Shown here: positions 1-9,301 of the stretch, piece by piece
Layout: every line of letters starts with the position of its first letter
How positions within the stretch are numbered: position 1 is the first letter of the stretch
Notes under the pieces: generated by a model
The model's input: the letters and a program-made list of their open reading frames with translations, nothing else
What the model was told of the DNA's origin: nothing
The model's database searches: none
Program-made: the position numbers and the translations under genes
NCBI GenBank assembly: GCA_002162675.1
Contig: MAAE01000047.1
Coordinates: forward strand, 1-64,000
Direction of reading: 5' to 3'
Source of the DNA: Colwellia sp. 39_35_sub15_T18
GTDB taxonomy: Bacteria > Pseudomonadota > Gammaproteobacteria > Enterobacterales > Alteromonadaceae
Length of the DNA stretch: 64,000 nucleotides

Positions 1-53
1 TTTAAAGACAAAACTTGTGACTAGTACTACAGATAAGAAATTTAAGGATACTA

Positions 54-473
54 ATGAAATTTTTACACACCATGGTACGTATTCGTGACGTTGAGGAATC
101 TCTCGACTTTTATATCAACAAACTAGGCTTAATAGAGACCAAACGTAATGAGGTACCAGCAGGTAAGTTTACGCTTATTTTTTTGGCAACAGCAGCAGGT
201 GAAGCTGAAATTGAATTAACCCATAATTGGGACTCTGTAGAAGAATATAGTAGCGGCCGTAATTTTGGCCATTTGGCGTTTGAAGTGGATGACATTTATC
301 AAACGTGTCAGCACCTACAAGATAATGGTGTAGTCATTAACCGCCCACCGCGCTGCGGAAGAATGGCCTTTATAAAGTCACCTGACAATGTCTCTATTGA
401 ATTACTGCAAAAAGGTGCCGCTTTAACGCCGCAAGAGCCATGGTTAAGCATGGCTAATACCGGCGTTTGGTAA
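54..473 (+). CDS. gloA: Glyoxalase I-like VOC protein (lactoylglutathione lyase)
   Basis: Predicted to isomerise the hemithioacetal of methylglyoxal and glutathione to S-lactoylglutathione in the cytoplasm. The 139-residue protein is a two-module VOC fold of usual GloA length. The four metal ligands of the GloA family are all visible: His5 (LHTM), Glu54 (IELTHNW), His73 (GHLAF) and Glu116 (IELL). A purine-rich AAGGA lies just before the ATG. It is followed by a convergent aminotransferase gene. A broader VOC substrate is possible because the C-terminal part differs from E. coli GloA, but the ligand set favours glyoxalase I. Confidence 0.82.
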   Translation: MKFLHTMVRIRDVEESLDFYINKLGLIETKRNEVPAGKFTLIFLATAAGEAEIELTHNWDSVEEYSSGRNFGHLAFEVDDIYQTCQHLQDNGVVINRPPRCGRMAFIKSPDNVSIELLQKGAALTPQEPWLSMANTGVW

Positions 474-510
474 AGCAGAGTTCACCATTTGGCAAACTCA
501 AACCAGTCAT

Positions 511-1632
511 TTATCTCGTTAGCGCGTCTTTAAGCGCTGCTAAACATAAAGCAACATTTTCACTACGTGCTGCATAACCCATTAAGCCAATGCGCCAAGC
601 GCTACCCGAAAACTGGCCTAAACCGGCACCTATTTCTAAGTTATATTCATTTAGCAAGCATTGGCGTACTTTAGCATCGTCAATACCTTGGGGAATATAA
701 ACGGCATTAAGTTGTGGCAAACGCTCTTGCTCAGGCACAATAAAGTCTAGTCCTAAATCAGCAAAACCCGCGGCTAATTTATTATGTTGTGCACGGTGGC
801 GTGCCCAACTTTTTTCTAAGCTTTCATTTTGCAACATCACTAACGATTCATGTAAGGCATACAAAGAGTTAACTGGCGCAGTATGATGATAACTACGTTT
901 GCCCTCGCCTGACCAATATTCCATCACTAATGATTGATCTAAAAACCAACTTTGCACTGCTGTTTTTCTATCTTTAATCACTTGTGCTGCTTGCTCACTA
1001 AAACTCACCGGAGACAAACCTGGCACACAAGACAAACACTTTTGGCTGCCAGAATAAACAGCGTCTATTCCCCAGTCATCTACTTTCAATTCAACGCCAC
1101 CTAGCGAAGTAACGGCATCAACTATGGTTAAACAGTTATATTTACGCGCCACTTCACATAACGTTTTGGCATCAGAAAGTGCACCCGTTGACGTTTCGGC
1201 ATGCACAAAGGCAACAAATTTAGCTTGTGGCGTTTGCTTTAAAGTATCTTCTAATGCTTGAGGGTCTACCGCTCTTCCCCAAGTACCATCAACTACTACC
1301 ACTTTTGCACCAACACGCTGCACATTTTCAATCATACGAGCGCCAAAAACACCATTGCGACAAACAACAACAGTATCTCCAGGGGTTACAAGGTTAACAA
1401 AACAAGCTTCCATACCAGCAGAGCCTGGCGCTGAAATAGCCATGGTATAAGTGTTTTTTGTTTGAAAAGCATATTGCAGTAGCGATTTAACTTCATCCAT
1501 CATACCAACAAAAGTAGGATCAAGATGACCCACGGTTGGTCTTGCTAATGCTGATAATACTCTTGGGCTTACATCTGAAGGCCCAGGTCCCATTAAGGTT
1601 CGCTGTGGTGGTATAAAAGATTGAATAGTCAT
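511..1632 (-). CDS. Class V aminotransferase, alanine/serine-glyoxylate type
   Basis: PLP-dependent aminotransferase of the alanine-glyoxylate / serine-pyruvate family, 373 residues, which is normal length. The N-terminal MGPGPSDVSPRVL segment is typical of the family, the SAPGSAGMEA segment lies in the cofactor phosphate region, and VDAVTSLGG followed by SGSQKCLS gives the PLP aspartate and the Schiff-base lysine (Lys198). It probably moves amino groups between alanine or serine and glyoxylate. The exact donor cannot be read from sequence. It ends facing the glyoxalase gene and is transcribed away from yaeQ. Confidence 0.88.
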   Translation of the reverse strand: MTIQSFIPPQRTLMGPGPSDVSPRVLSALARPTVGHLDPTFVGMMDEVKSLLQYAFQTKNTYTMAISAPGSAGMEACFVNLVTPGDTVVVCRNGVFGARMIENVQRVGAKVVVVDGTWGRAVDPQALEDTLKQTPQAKFVAFVHAETSTGALSDAKTLCEVARKYNCLTIVDAVTSLGGVELKVDDWGIDAVYSGSQKCLSCVPGLSPVSFSEQAAQVIKDRKTAVQSWFLDQSLVMEYWSGEGKRSYHHTAPVNSLYALHESLVMLQNESLEKSWARHRAQHNKLAAGFADLGLDFIVPEQERLPQLNAVYIPQGIDDAKVRQCLLNEYNLEIGAGLGQFSGSAWRIGLMGYAARSENVALCLAALKDALTR

Positions 1633-1806
1633 GATAATCTCGCAGAAAAATAGATGAATTTAATGTTGGCAGCATATCATTAGTTGAAATCATTTACTAA
1701 ATTAATAGTTTTTATCTCAGCTATTCACTATGAAAATATAACACTAATCCTCTTACTTACTGTTATCATTCTACGATATAAATAAACCAACAATGGCGTA
1801 CCTTTA

Positions 1807-2352
1807 ATGGCACTCAAAGCAACAATTTATAAAGCCAATATAGAGCTGGCAGACATGGATCGCAATTACTACGATTCATTACAATTGACCTTAGCACAGC
1901 ACCCCTCTGAAACAGCACAGCGCTTTATGGTGCGTTTAATTTGTTATGTACTCAATGCTCATCAAGACTTGCAGTTTGGCAAAGGCGTTAGTGATGAAGA
2001 TGAAGCAGCCCTTTGGCAAATAAATTACAGTGATGAAATAGCATTATGGATAGAGCTTGGTCAAATAGATGAAAAACGCATTAAAAAAGCCTGTAACAAA
2101 GCAAAACAAGTAAAACTCTATTGTTATGGCTCTAGTGTCGACACTTGGTGGTCTCAATCGCAATCCGCTTTAAGCAAATACACTAAACTTAACATTGAAC
2201 AGTTTGAGCAAAGCACCACTGATGCCTTAACCAAACTATTAACGAGAACGATGGAATTTCAATGCAGTATTCAAGATGGCCAATTATGGTTAAGCAGTGG
2301 TGATGAGTCTTTGCTAATAGAAACCAAAAAATTACAATCAGCAAGTGAATAA
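1807..2352 (+). CDS. yaeQ: YaeQ family protein
   Basis: 181-residue YaeQ homologue, the usual size. The N-terminal MALKATIYKANIELADMDRNYY, the central RFMVRLICYVLNA and the WWSQ motif are characteristic. The fold is related to PD-(D/E)XK nucleases. E. coli YaeQ was once linked to RfaH-like suppression, but no secure function is known. The stop codon lies 12 bp before the start of the M28 peptidase gene, so the two may be co-transcribed, though no functional tie is obvious. Confidence 0.9.
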   Translation: MALKATIYKANIELADMDRNYYDSLQLTLAQHPSETAQRFMVRLICYVLNAHQDLQFGKGVSDEDEAALWQINYSDEIALWIELGQIDEKRIKKACNKAKQVKLYCYGSSVDTWWSQSQSALSKYTKLNIEQFEQSTTDALTKLLTRTMEFQCSIQDGQLWLSSGDESLLIETKKLQSASE

Positions 2353-2364
2353 TTAAGGAAAAAC

Positions 2365-2400
2365 ATGTTCAATATCATGTTCAATATCATGTTCAATATA
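2365..2400 (+). repeat. Three tandem 12-bp units spanning the M28 start codon
   Basis: ATGTTCAATATC is repeated three times (the last unit ends in A). Each unit encodes MFNI and supplies an in-frame ATG. Gain or loss of a unit keeps the frame and changes the n-region of the signal peptide and the distance to the ribosome binding site. Confidence 0.95.
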
Positions 2401-3792
2401 AAGAGCAAACAACTGACAGCACTTATAATTAGCGCTAGTCTCAGTTTAACAACGCTTGCCAATACAACGCCTATTAATACAATGTCTGTTAATAACACAG
2501 CGACAATAACACTTGCGCAAGTTACTCAAGACGTAAGTTACCTAGCCAGCGATACCCTTAATGGCCGTGGTAATTTTTCTACTGACATCCACCAAGCAGC
2601 TGATTATATAGCCAAACGTTTTAAAGAAGCAGGGCTATCCCCCGTTGCTGGCAATGATGGTTTCTATCAAGAATATGCCGTGCAACAGATCCACCCAAAA
2701 ACACTTGAACTGCATATTAATGGCCAATCAATCGCAACAGAAAAGCTAGCTTTTGCCAGCACTGTTGAAAACTTTACTTGGACTATGCCTGATACTAAAA
2801 AGCAGCCTTCCTCAGTTAAGGTACATAGCATTGGTAAAAAAGACGATATGCGAGCAGCGTTAAGTGAATTAAATAATCAAGGTGGTCAACACCTAGTATT
2901 ATTACACTCGGCACATAAGGATATATTCCAACGCTATCAGCATTATTTTGCCCAAGGTTTGACAAAACTTGCTAGCAGTGAGACTAACTCCCAACAAGGC
3001 GGCACTATTGTTATTGCCTTAACCGACACCTCTACTGAACAACTAAACAGCTTTTCAGTTATCGCCACTAGCACAATTAGCATCAGCAAACTAACTAATG
3101 TGGTTGCTATGTTGCCTGGCACAACAAAGGCAGATGAAATTGTACTCTACAGTGCCCATTACGACCATTTAGGCTCAACAGAAAACACTGGGGCAACTGA
3201 TACCATTTTTAATGGCGCCGATGATGACGCTTCAGGCACAGCTGCGGTTATTAACTTAGCACAACACTTTGCTCAGCAAGGCAATAATAAAAGAAGCTTA
3301 TTATTTGCCGCTTTTAGCGCTGAAGAAATTGGTGGCTTTGGTTCACGATACTTTTCTAAACAATTAGATGCTCGCACGATAACAGCCATGATTAATATTG
3401 AAATGATAGGTAAGCCATCAAAGTTTGGTGCCGGCACTGTCTGGATGACAGGTATGGAACGCTCTGATTTAGGTGAACAATTAAACGCAGCCTTAATAGG
3501 TACTGGCATGAAAATTCACCAAGACCCTTATCCTGAACAAGGACTATTTTATCGCTCAGACAACGCAACATTGGCAAGGCTTGGGGTACCCGCGCATAGT
3601 TTTAGTAGTACACAGCTCGACAAAGACCAGCATTACCATCAAGTGAGTGATGACTTAGCGTCTTTAAACTTACCTTCTTTGCATAAAGTGATTAAAGCGT
3701 TAGCTATCGCAACTCAACCCTTAGTTGATGGAAAAATAACACCATCACGCATTGATACTAATTTAGTTAAAAAGAAAGGACTTATTTATTAG
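2365..3792 (+). CDS. Exported M28 family zinc aminopeptidase
   Basis: 475-residue secreted metallopeptidase. After a short tandem repeat MFNI-MFNI-MFNI come a Lys-containing n-region and a hydrophobic signal segment (about residues 16-33). The M28 metal and catalytic residues are visible: SAHYDHLG (His about 264), GADDDASG (Asp about 285), AEEIGG (catalytic and ligand Glu about 318), NIEMIG, and HYHQVSDD (His about 423). Expected to trim N-terminal residues of peptides in the periplasm or outside the cell. A ribosome binding site AAGGAAAA precedes the first ATG. In-frame ATGs at 2365, 2377 and 2389 are equally usable because of the repeat. Confidence 0.88.
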   Translation: MFNIMFNIMFNIKSKQLTALIISASLSLTTLANTTPINTMSVNNTATITLAQVTQDVSYLASDTLNGRGNFSTDIHQAADYIAKRFKEAGLSPVAGNDGFYQEYAVQQIHPKTLELHINGQSIATEKLAFASTVENFTWTMPDTKKQPSSVKVHSIGKKDDMRAALSELNNQGGQHLVLLHSAHKDIFQRYQHYFAQGLTKLASSETNSQQGGTIVIALTDTSTEQLNSFSVIATSTISISKLTNVVAMLPGTTKADEIVLYSAHYDHLGSTENTGATDTIFNGADDDASGTAAVINLAQHFAQQGNNKRSLLFAAFSAEEIGGFGSRYFSKQLDARTITAMINIEMIGKPSKFGAGTVWMTGMERSDLGEQLNAALIGTGMKIHQDPYPEQGLFYRSDNATLARLGVPAHSFSSTQLDKDQHYHQVSDDLASLNLPSLHKVIKALAIATQPLVDGKITPSRIDTNLVKKKGLIY

Positions 3793-4156
3793 CTGCCTTT
3801 ACGGCCTTTTTCTTCAAACGCTCAACTTATTTTTCAAACGTCGACTGAGTTAAAACTAGCCCCCTAATAGCTCCCTCTAACTACTTGCAATAGAATATCA
3901 GTCTAGTTCATATCCATTTATAAACTTAAAGCCAGCCTATTATCTTCATCAGAGATAATAGGCTGCTTCAAAGCATAACAATACCCCAATCAGCATGATA
4001 ACTATATATTATCGTAATGATAAAATATCAATATTATTAATTATTGTTATGAGTCGATAATATCTTTCTCCGTTGAGAGGCAAAAGTCTTAACAAATTAA
4101 TTAACCAATTTATTTAACTAATTTAATAAAACAAAACCTAACTGGAGAATACCCTT
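3793..4156. other. Intergenic region with a 12-bp hairpin and GATAA half-sites
   Basis: No gene was found here. A perfect 12-bp stem (3934-3945 with 3953-3964, 7-nt loop) can end transcripts but has only a weak T-tract on either strand. Upstream of the SDR gene lies a cluster of GATAA/TTATC half-sites: GATAA 3997-4001, TTATC 4009-4013 and GATAA 4019-4023. The same half-sites occur in the arms of the palindrome beside the LysR gene further on. Confidence 0.6.
3934..3964. terminator. Perfect 12-bp hairpin after the M28 gene
   Basis: AGCCTATTATCT pairs exactly with AGATAATAGGCT across a 7-nt loop, about 140 bp after the peptidase stop codon. The T-tract is poor, so intrinsic termination is only a possibility. 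Confidence 0.4.
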
Positions 4157-4924
4157 ATGTCACACAATACACTTGCAAATACCCCAAAAACTGTTGTTAT
4201 CACTGGCGCTTATGGCGGCATGGGCATTGATATGGCAAAAGCCTTTATTGCACGTGGTGATAACGTTGTTATTAACGGACGTAATGAAGCTAAATTACAA
4301 CAAGCCAAACAAAAACTTGATGACGGTAATACTAACCCTAGCGTTGGTCAGGTCATCACAGTAGCGGGTGATATTTCAGACGCTAATACCGGCAAAAAAA
4401 TAGTTGAAATGGCACTTGAGCACTTTGGCAGTGTTGATGTACTCGTGAACAACGCCGGTCAGTTTTACCCTAAAGCCTTTATTGATAGTACAACAGAAGA
4501 TTTAGAGCACTTTTTTAATGTCAATCTTAAAGGTACTTACTTGACTACTCAGGCGGCTGTGCGTCAAATGATAAAGCAAGGCAGTGGCTCTGTTATCAAT
4601 ATCGGCACGGTATTGGTTGATTCTGGCTATAGCGTTTTTAAAGCTTCAGCGGCACTCACCAGTAAAGGCGGCATTCATGCGTTAACCATTGCCTTAGCTA
4701 GCGAACTGGCTGAGCACCAAATCCGTGTTAACACCATTGCTCCAGGCGTGATTCGTACGCCTTTACAAGGTGATGCCGTCGATAGTCACGCGGGAATACA
4801 TTTACTAAATCGTGTAGGTGAAGTTGAAGATACCACCAGAGCCACGCTGTATTTGGCTGATGCAAATTTTCAAACGGGCACGGTAGTTAATGTGGACGGT
4901 GGTTATGTCGCTGGCCGCTCTTAA
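4157..4924 (+). CDS. SDR-fold protein lacking the catalytic tyrosine
   Basis: 255-residue short-chain dehydrogenase/reductase fold. The Rossmann glycine motif is TGAYGGMG (residues 17-24), NNAG is at 98-101 and the cofactor-side IAPGVIRTPL is at 194-203. The usual YxxxK is not intact: Lys170 is present in TSKGG, but the tyrosine position is Ala166 and the upstream serine position appears to be Thr151. It either uses a non-classical mechanism or belongs to an SDR branch known to lack the Tyr. A clear GGAGAA ribosome binding site precedes the ATG. It heads a run of same-strand redox genes (DUF1330, GST, PNPOx-FNR fusion). Confidence 0.82.
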   Translation: MSHNTLANTPKTVVITGAYGGMGIDMAKAFIARGDNVVINGRNEAKLQQAKQKLDDGNTNPSVGQVITVAGDISDANTGKKIVEMALEHFGSVDVLVNNAGQFYPKAFIDSTTEDLEHFFNVNLKGTYLTTQAAVRQMIKQGSGSVINIGTVLVDSGYSVFKASAALTSKGGIHALTIALASELAEHQIRVNTIAPGVIRTPLQGDAVDSHAGIHLLNRVGEVEDTTRATLYLADANFQTGTVVNVDGGYVAGRS

Positions 4925-5085
4925 GTGGTATTAAAATTTCATAGCGAATAGGCTCGGTGTCTTTTTGTACCGAGCTTAGTAAGCCCTTGGCGATTAAAGA
5001 GCTATATAACAGCACGAATAAGTAATCGAAAACGTTTTATTGCCAGCAACACAATTAATTTCAAATTAATCAACGGAGAATTTAC

Positions 5086-5364
5086 ATGTCTACTTATATC
5101 ATTGTCGGATTTACCCCAAAAGATACCGGCTCATTGCAACAATATGGAGCATCTGTGCCTGCCACGTTAGCTAAGTATGCTGGAAAAGTTTTAGCAAAAG
5201 GTCCAGTAGAACAACTTCATGGCAAGTCTGCTTTTCAAATGCAAGTTATTCTTAACTTTCCCACCAAAGAGGATGCCTATAACTGGTATCAATCTCCCGA
5301 ATATCAAGCGCTTATTGAAACACGTAACGCTGGCATGGATTCTCAATTCCAGCTTGTCAGTTAA
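5086..5364 (+). CDS. DUF1330 family small protein
   Basis: 92-residue protein of the DUF1330 ferredoxin-like fold: MSTYIIVGFTPKD at the start, a central GKVLAKG, and the family signature FPTKEDAYNWYQSPEYQ. Members of this fold often sit beside oxidoreductases, but no reaction is established. A GGAGAA ribosome binding site lies before the ATG, and the stop is 21 bp before the GST gene, so the two are probably one transcript. Confidence 0.85.
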   Translation: MSTYIIVGFTPKDTGSLQQYGASVPATLAKYAGKVLAKGPVEQLHGKSAFQMQVILNFPTKEDAYNWYQSPEYQALIETRNAGMDSQFQLVS

Positions 5365-5385
5365 CTAATAAATTAAAAGGAAAAT

Positions 5386-6018
5386 ATGATGAACTCTAAT
5401 ACCATAAAACTACACAGACACCCACTTTCAGGCCATAGTCATCGCGCAGAGCTGTTTCTGTCGCTACTTAATAAAGAGGTCGAACTTGTGGAAGTGAATC
5501 TTGCCAATGGCGAGCATAAAAGCGAAGCTTTCCTGAAACTTAATCTGCTGGGTCAGCTACCCGTATTACAGGACAAAGACACTGTGATTTCAGATTCAAA
5601 CGGGATTTTAGTGTATTTGGCTGAAACCTACGATGCAAGTGGTGAGTGGTATCCAAAAAATCCTGTAGTCAGAGCACAAATACAACGCTTTTTATCTATT
5701 GCTGCTAATCAAGTTGCTAACGGACCTGCGGCGGCCCGTTTAGTTACTGTATTTGGTTATAATCTGGATCATGAGTTATTAATCGCGAAGGCCAACACAT
5801 TACTACAAATGTTAGAGCAACATTTTGAAAATAATAACTTTGCAGTAGAAAATAAACCAACCATTGCTGATATAGCATTATATACCTACATAGCCCATGC
5901 ACCCGAAGGCAATGTATCACTTGCACCTTACGTGAACGTTACCGCTTGGTTAAAACGTATAGAAGCTTTATCTGGCTTTATAGCGATGGCAGCAACCAAA
6001 GTTGGTTTAGCTGCTTAA
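5386..6018 (+). CDS. Glutathione S-transferase family protein
   Basis: 210-residue cytosolic GST. The N-terminal thioredoxin fold shows HRHPLSGHSHRAEL, the cis-proline segment GQLPVL and the glutathione-binding SDSNGILVYLA (about residues 64-75). The all-helical C-terminal domain contains PTIADIALYTYI, the usual N-capping box. Expected to conjugate or reduce electrophiles with glutathione. Two consecutive ATG codons follow an AAAGGAAAA ribosome binding site. The neighbours point to detoxification of a reactive organic or quinone-type compound, which is inference. Confidence 0.88.
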   Translation: MMNSNTIKLHRHPLSGHSHRAELFLSLLNKEVELVEVNLANGEHKSEAFLKLNLLGQLPVLQDKDTVISDSNGILVYLAETYDASGEWYPKNPVVRAQIQRFLSIAANQVANGPAAARLVTVFGYNLDHELLIAKANTLLQMLEQHFENNNFAVENKPTIADIALYTYIAHAPEGNVSLAPYVNVTAWLKRIEALSGFIAMAATKVGLAA

Positions 6019-6108
6019 ATGGCCAAATTAATAATGATTTTTACTGAACGGACTACTAGTTTATAGCTGATAGTCCGTAGATAAATTAAACTATGCAGGA
6101 TAACTACA

Positions 6109-8349
6109 ATGGCTCACGATGAAGGCTTAGATGTTGGCTCACTTTTTCATGAGGGAGAAATACGGGTTCAAAAAAAGGCTGGTGTCGAAGGAGACACTGA
6201 TCTTGGCCGGCGCAACATTCATGACTATATGCCACAACAGCATCGTGAGTTCTATCATCAGCAGTCATTAATTTTTATCGCCGCTCAAGATAAGCAACAG
6301 CGGCCTTGGGCCAGTGTTATTGTTGGTAAAAAGGGTTTGCTCAAGACACCGACAGAAAACGAAATGGTAATTTCAGGCTTACCTTTTAGTAATGAACCTA
6401 TACAGGAAGGTTTAGCTAAAAACGATGCCGTGGGTTTATTAGGTTTAGATTTTGGCAGCAGACGTCGTAACAGAATGAATGGACGTATTAAATCTCGTCT
6501 CATTACCACTCACTCACCGGCTATAGGGGAAATAGCTGATTCATTAGTTCGCCGATCGTTAACTATCAGCGTCGATCAAGCCTTTGGTAATTGCCCTAAA
6601 TATATTCAATCCAGAATAATTTTAGACAATAAAGGCATGACAACAGTAAAAAAACCCCTCTCACCGCTTCAACATAGCCATAAATTTTCTGAGGAACAAA
6701 GACAACTTATCGAAGCCGCAGATACTTTTTTTATCGCGACTCAACACTTACCTGATGAGCTATCGACTAAAGAAAAAAACTCATCAAGGGAGCTTTATGG
6801 TATTGATATGTCTCATCGTGGAGGAAAACCAGGCTTTATTAAATTCGTCGATAATAACACTATTCAATGGCCTGATTTTAACGGTAATGCTTATTTCAAT
6901 ACCTTAGGAAACCTTCAGCAAGACCCCAGAGCTGGCTTATTATTTTTAGATTTTAAAACCGGCAGTATGCTCAGTGTTACCGGTCATGCTGAAGTTATTT
7001 GGGACGGTATAGATATTAACGAATACGAGGGGGCAGAACGCTTGGTAAGGTTTAAGTTAGACGAAGCTGTTTATATCCCCAATGCTTATCCATTGAAATG
7101 GTCTACCGTCGATGCTTCGCCTTTTCTTGCAGCCACAGATTCATGGATAGAGCTTGAAAACAGAAGGAAATACAATAAAGAAATTGAAAAAAAAACTAAC
7201 CAATATCAATCATATAAAGTTGTTAAAGTTCAGGATGAGACAAAAGATATTCGTTCCTTTTATTTAGAGGCAACAAGTAAACAACCCCTTGCACCATTAT
7301 CATTGCCATTTAAAGCGGGACAGTTCCTCCCTATTAAAATCAAAGCTGCTGATGGTAAAACACATTTTCGCAGTTATAGTTTATCAGACTCCCCAAGCCA
7401 AAATCACTATAGGATCAGCGTAAAAAGACTAGTGGGAGATGCTCCAGGTTTAGTCTCCAACTTGTTGCATGAGCAACTACAGGTGGGCTCTTTACTCGAA
7501 AGTATGTCACCAAAAGGTGAATTTGTACTCAGTGATAACCAGCGCCCTGTGGTGCTGCTCAGTGCAGGAGTAGGCATTACACCGATGATCAGCATGTTGC
7601 AATCAATTATTGAAGATAATGTCAGAACAGGGGCGAATCGATTAATTTATTTTATTTATGGCACTCAACATAGCCAAAACCATGCCTTTCGTGACTTAGT
7701 CGATTCAATAGCTAAAACTACACCTTGGCTAAAGGTTGCTTATTGTTATAGTCAACAGAGTGTCGAAAACGAAACTTTTACTCGTCAAAATCAAGATAAA
7801 ATTCAATATTTTTCGGGGCACGTTAATAAACAAGTGCTGCAACAAATTCTGCCTATTGATGATTATGAGTTTTATTTATGTGGTCCCAGTGAGTTTATGA
7901 CAGCAACATATCAGCTGCTCACAGAGTTAAATATTACTAAAGAAAGGATCAACTATGAATTTTTTGGACACAGTACTATTTTAAATAACACTTTAGATGA
8001 AAATACTTTGCAGGGTGAGGCTACACAAAGCGATAAAACACGGATCAATCAAGATAATACTAAAAGTGCTAAAGCTCCTGTGATAGTGAAATTTACACGT
8101 TCTCAAAAAGAAACGGTTTGGAAGCCGGAATTAGGCAGTTTATTAGAGCTAGCAGAGTCAGAAGGACTCAGCCCTGATTTTGGCTGCCGCAATGGCCAGT
8201 GTCATGCTTGTATAACAACGATAAAAAAAGGAAAAGTACACCAGTCTGTTGGTTCTGTATCTGACAATGCTGTGTTAATTTGCTGCGCTACGCCTGAATT
8301 AGCGCATGAGGCTGAGCTTAAAAATCAGCCTCTGCTACTGGATTTGTAA
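6109..8349 (+). CDS. PNPOx-like / ferredoxin reductase / 2Fe-2S ferredoxin fusion flavoprotein
   Basis: 746-residue multidomain redox enzyme. The N-terminal half (about 40-340) has two pyridoxamine-phosphate-oxidase-like split-barrel segments (HREFYHQQSLIFIAA; GNAYFNTLGNL). A ferredoxin-NADP reductase module follows, with FAD motif FRSYSLSDS (about 418-426) and NAD(P) motif GVGITPMISML (about 487). The C-terminal plant-type ferredoxin has Cys near 692, 697 and 700 (CRNGQCHAC) and a fourth in ICCATPE. Electrons would pass from NAD(P)H to FAD to the 2Fe-2S centre, while the barrel may bind FMN or a flavin-like substrate. Probably cytoplasmic, as no signal peptide is seen. It ends convergently with the LysR gene. 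Confidence 0.85.
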   Translation: MAHDEGLDVGSLFHEGEIRVQKKAGVEGDTDLGRRNIHDYMPQQHREFYHQQSLIFIAAQDKQQRPWASVIVGKKGLLKTPTENEMVISGLPFSNEPIQEGLAKNDAVGLLGLDFGSRRRNRMNGRIKSRLITTHSPAIGEIADSLVRRSLTISVDQAFGNCPKYIQSRIILDNKGMTTVKKPLSPLQHSHKFSEEQRQLIEAADTFFIATQHLPDELSTKEKNSSRELYGIDMSHRGGKPGFIKFVDNNTIQWPDFNGNAYFNTLGNLQQDPRAGLLFLDFKTGSMLSVTGHAEVIWDGIDINEYEGAERLVRFKLDEAVYIPNAYPLKWSTVDASPFLAATDSWIELENRRKYNKEIEKKTNQYQSYKVVKVQDETKDIRSFYLEATSKQPLAPLSLPFKAGQFLPIKIKAADGKTHFRSYSLSDSPSQNHYRISVKRLVGDAPGLVSNLLHEQLQVGSLLESMSPKGEFVLSDNQRPVVLLSAGVGITPMISMLQSIIEDNVRTGANRLIYFIYGTQHSQNHAFRDLVDSIAKTTPWLKVAYCYSQQSVENETFTRQNQDKIQYFSGHVNKQVLQQILPIDDYEFYLCGPSEFMTATYQLLTELNITKERINYEFFGHSTILNNTLDENTLQGEATQSDKTRINQDNTKSAKAPVIVKFTRSQKETVWKPELGSLLELAESEGLSPDFGCRNGQCHACITTIKKGKVHQSVGSVSDNAVLICCATPELAHEAELKNQPLLLDL

Positions 8350-8396
8350 AAAGAAGGCATAATAAATAGCTTTCAATAATCCCATACTATAGATTT

Positions 8397-9284
8397 CTAA
8401 AGCAGATTTTTGGTTACTGTGAGCATATCCCAAATTGCCGTTGCCACAGTACCTATAGGTTTATCGGTACGACGAATAAGATATTGTTGTGAATTACGTA
8501 TCTCAAAACTGTCTACATGAACCCGAACCAATTTACCTGATGCCAACTCTTGGGCAATAACATGTTCTGGCATTCCTCCCCACCCCATTCCCGCCATAAT
8601 AATATCTTTTTTAGCAGCAAAGTCTGTGACATGCCAACGTCTGTTTTGTGGTATCAAATCGAGAGACTGCTTGTCTCGCGACTGGCTGCTGTCGGTGACA
8701 ATGACTTGCACATAGGGTTTAACATCATTGACTGAATGTATACCCAAGCTTTGTGCTAGAGGGTGGCTATAATGAGCTACCGGAATAATCCTGATACTTT
8801 GATAAGGCACCGCTTCCATAATATCCAGATCAATACCTGTTTGAGTAGTAATGACCAGATCAGAACTGTCGTCAAATAACTTTTCTGTAGCACCGCCCAT
8901 TTGCTCTGTCGCTAAGCGAATTTGAGTTGCGGGATATTTTTGCTCTATGAGTTTTAAGGCTTCAAGCACTGGCGGTAGTGGACAAACGGCATTGATAGCA
9001 ATAGTCACTAGAGGCTCTTCAAACTTGGATAAGCGTTTAGCAAAACTGGCAAGTTGATGGGTCTTTTGTAATACCTCTAAAGATCGCTCATAGAACACTC
9101 GTCCTGAATCTGTAAGTATTGGACGGTAGTTGTCCCTAGAGAATAACGAAATCCCTAACTCCTCTTCGAGTTTTTTAATCATGGCGCTAATCGCAGGTTG
9201 TGACTTATAGAGTTTTTCTGCCGCCGCTCGAAAAGTACCTTCTGTTACCACGCTATGTAAAACCCTAAGTTGTTCGTAAGTCAT
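8397..9284 (-). CDS. LysR family transcriptional regulator
   Basis: 295-residue LysR-type regulator of standard length. The winged helix-turn-helix occupies residues 1-60 (YEQLRVLHSVVTEGTFRAAAEKLYKSQPAISAMIKKLEEELG would be the HTH span, quoted here only as residues 3-44), followed by a periplasmic-binding-protein-like effector domain. It is divergent from a GST gene and convergent with the flavoprotein fusion, so it probably controls these redox genes and itself through the palindrome at 9302-9350. The effector is unknown. Confidence 0.93.
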   Translation of the reverse strand: MTYEQLRVLHSVVTEGTFRAAAEKLYKSQPAISAMIKKLEEELGISLFSRDNYRPILTDSGRVFYERSLEVLQKTHQLASFAKRLSKFEEPLVTIAINAVCPLPPVLEALKLIEQKYPATQIRLATEQMGGATEKLFDDSSDLVITTQTGIDLDIMEAVPYQSIRIIPVAHYSHPLAQSLGIHSVNDVKPYVQVIVTDSSQSRDKQSLDLIPQNRRWHVTDFAAKKDIIMAGMGWGGMPEHVIAQELASGKLVRVHVDSFEIRNSQQYLIRRTDKPIGTVATAIWDMLTVTKNLL

Positions 9285-9301
9285 TATTTTTCTTAATTAG
9301 C

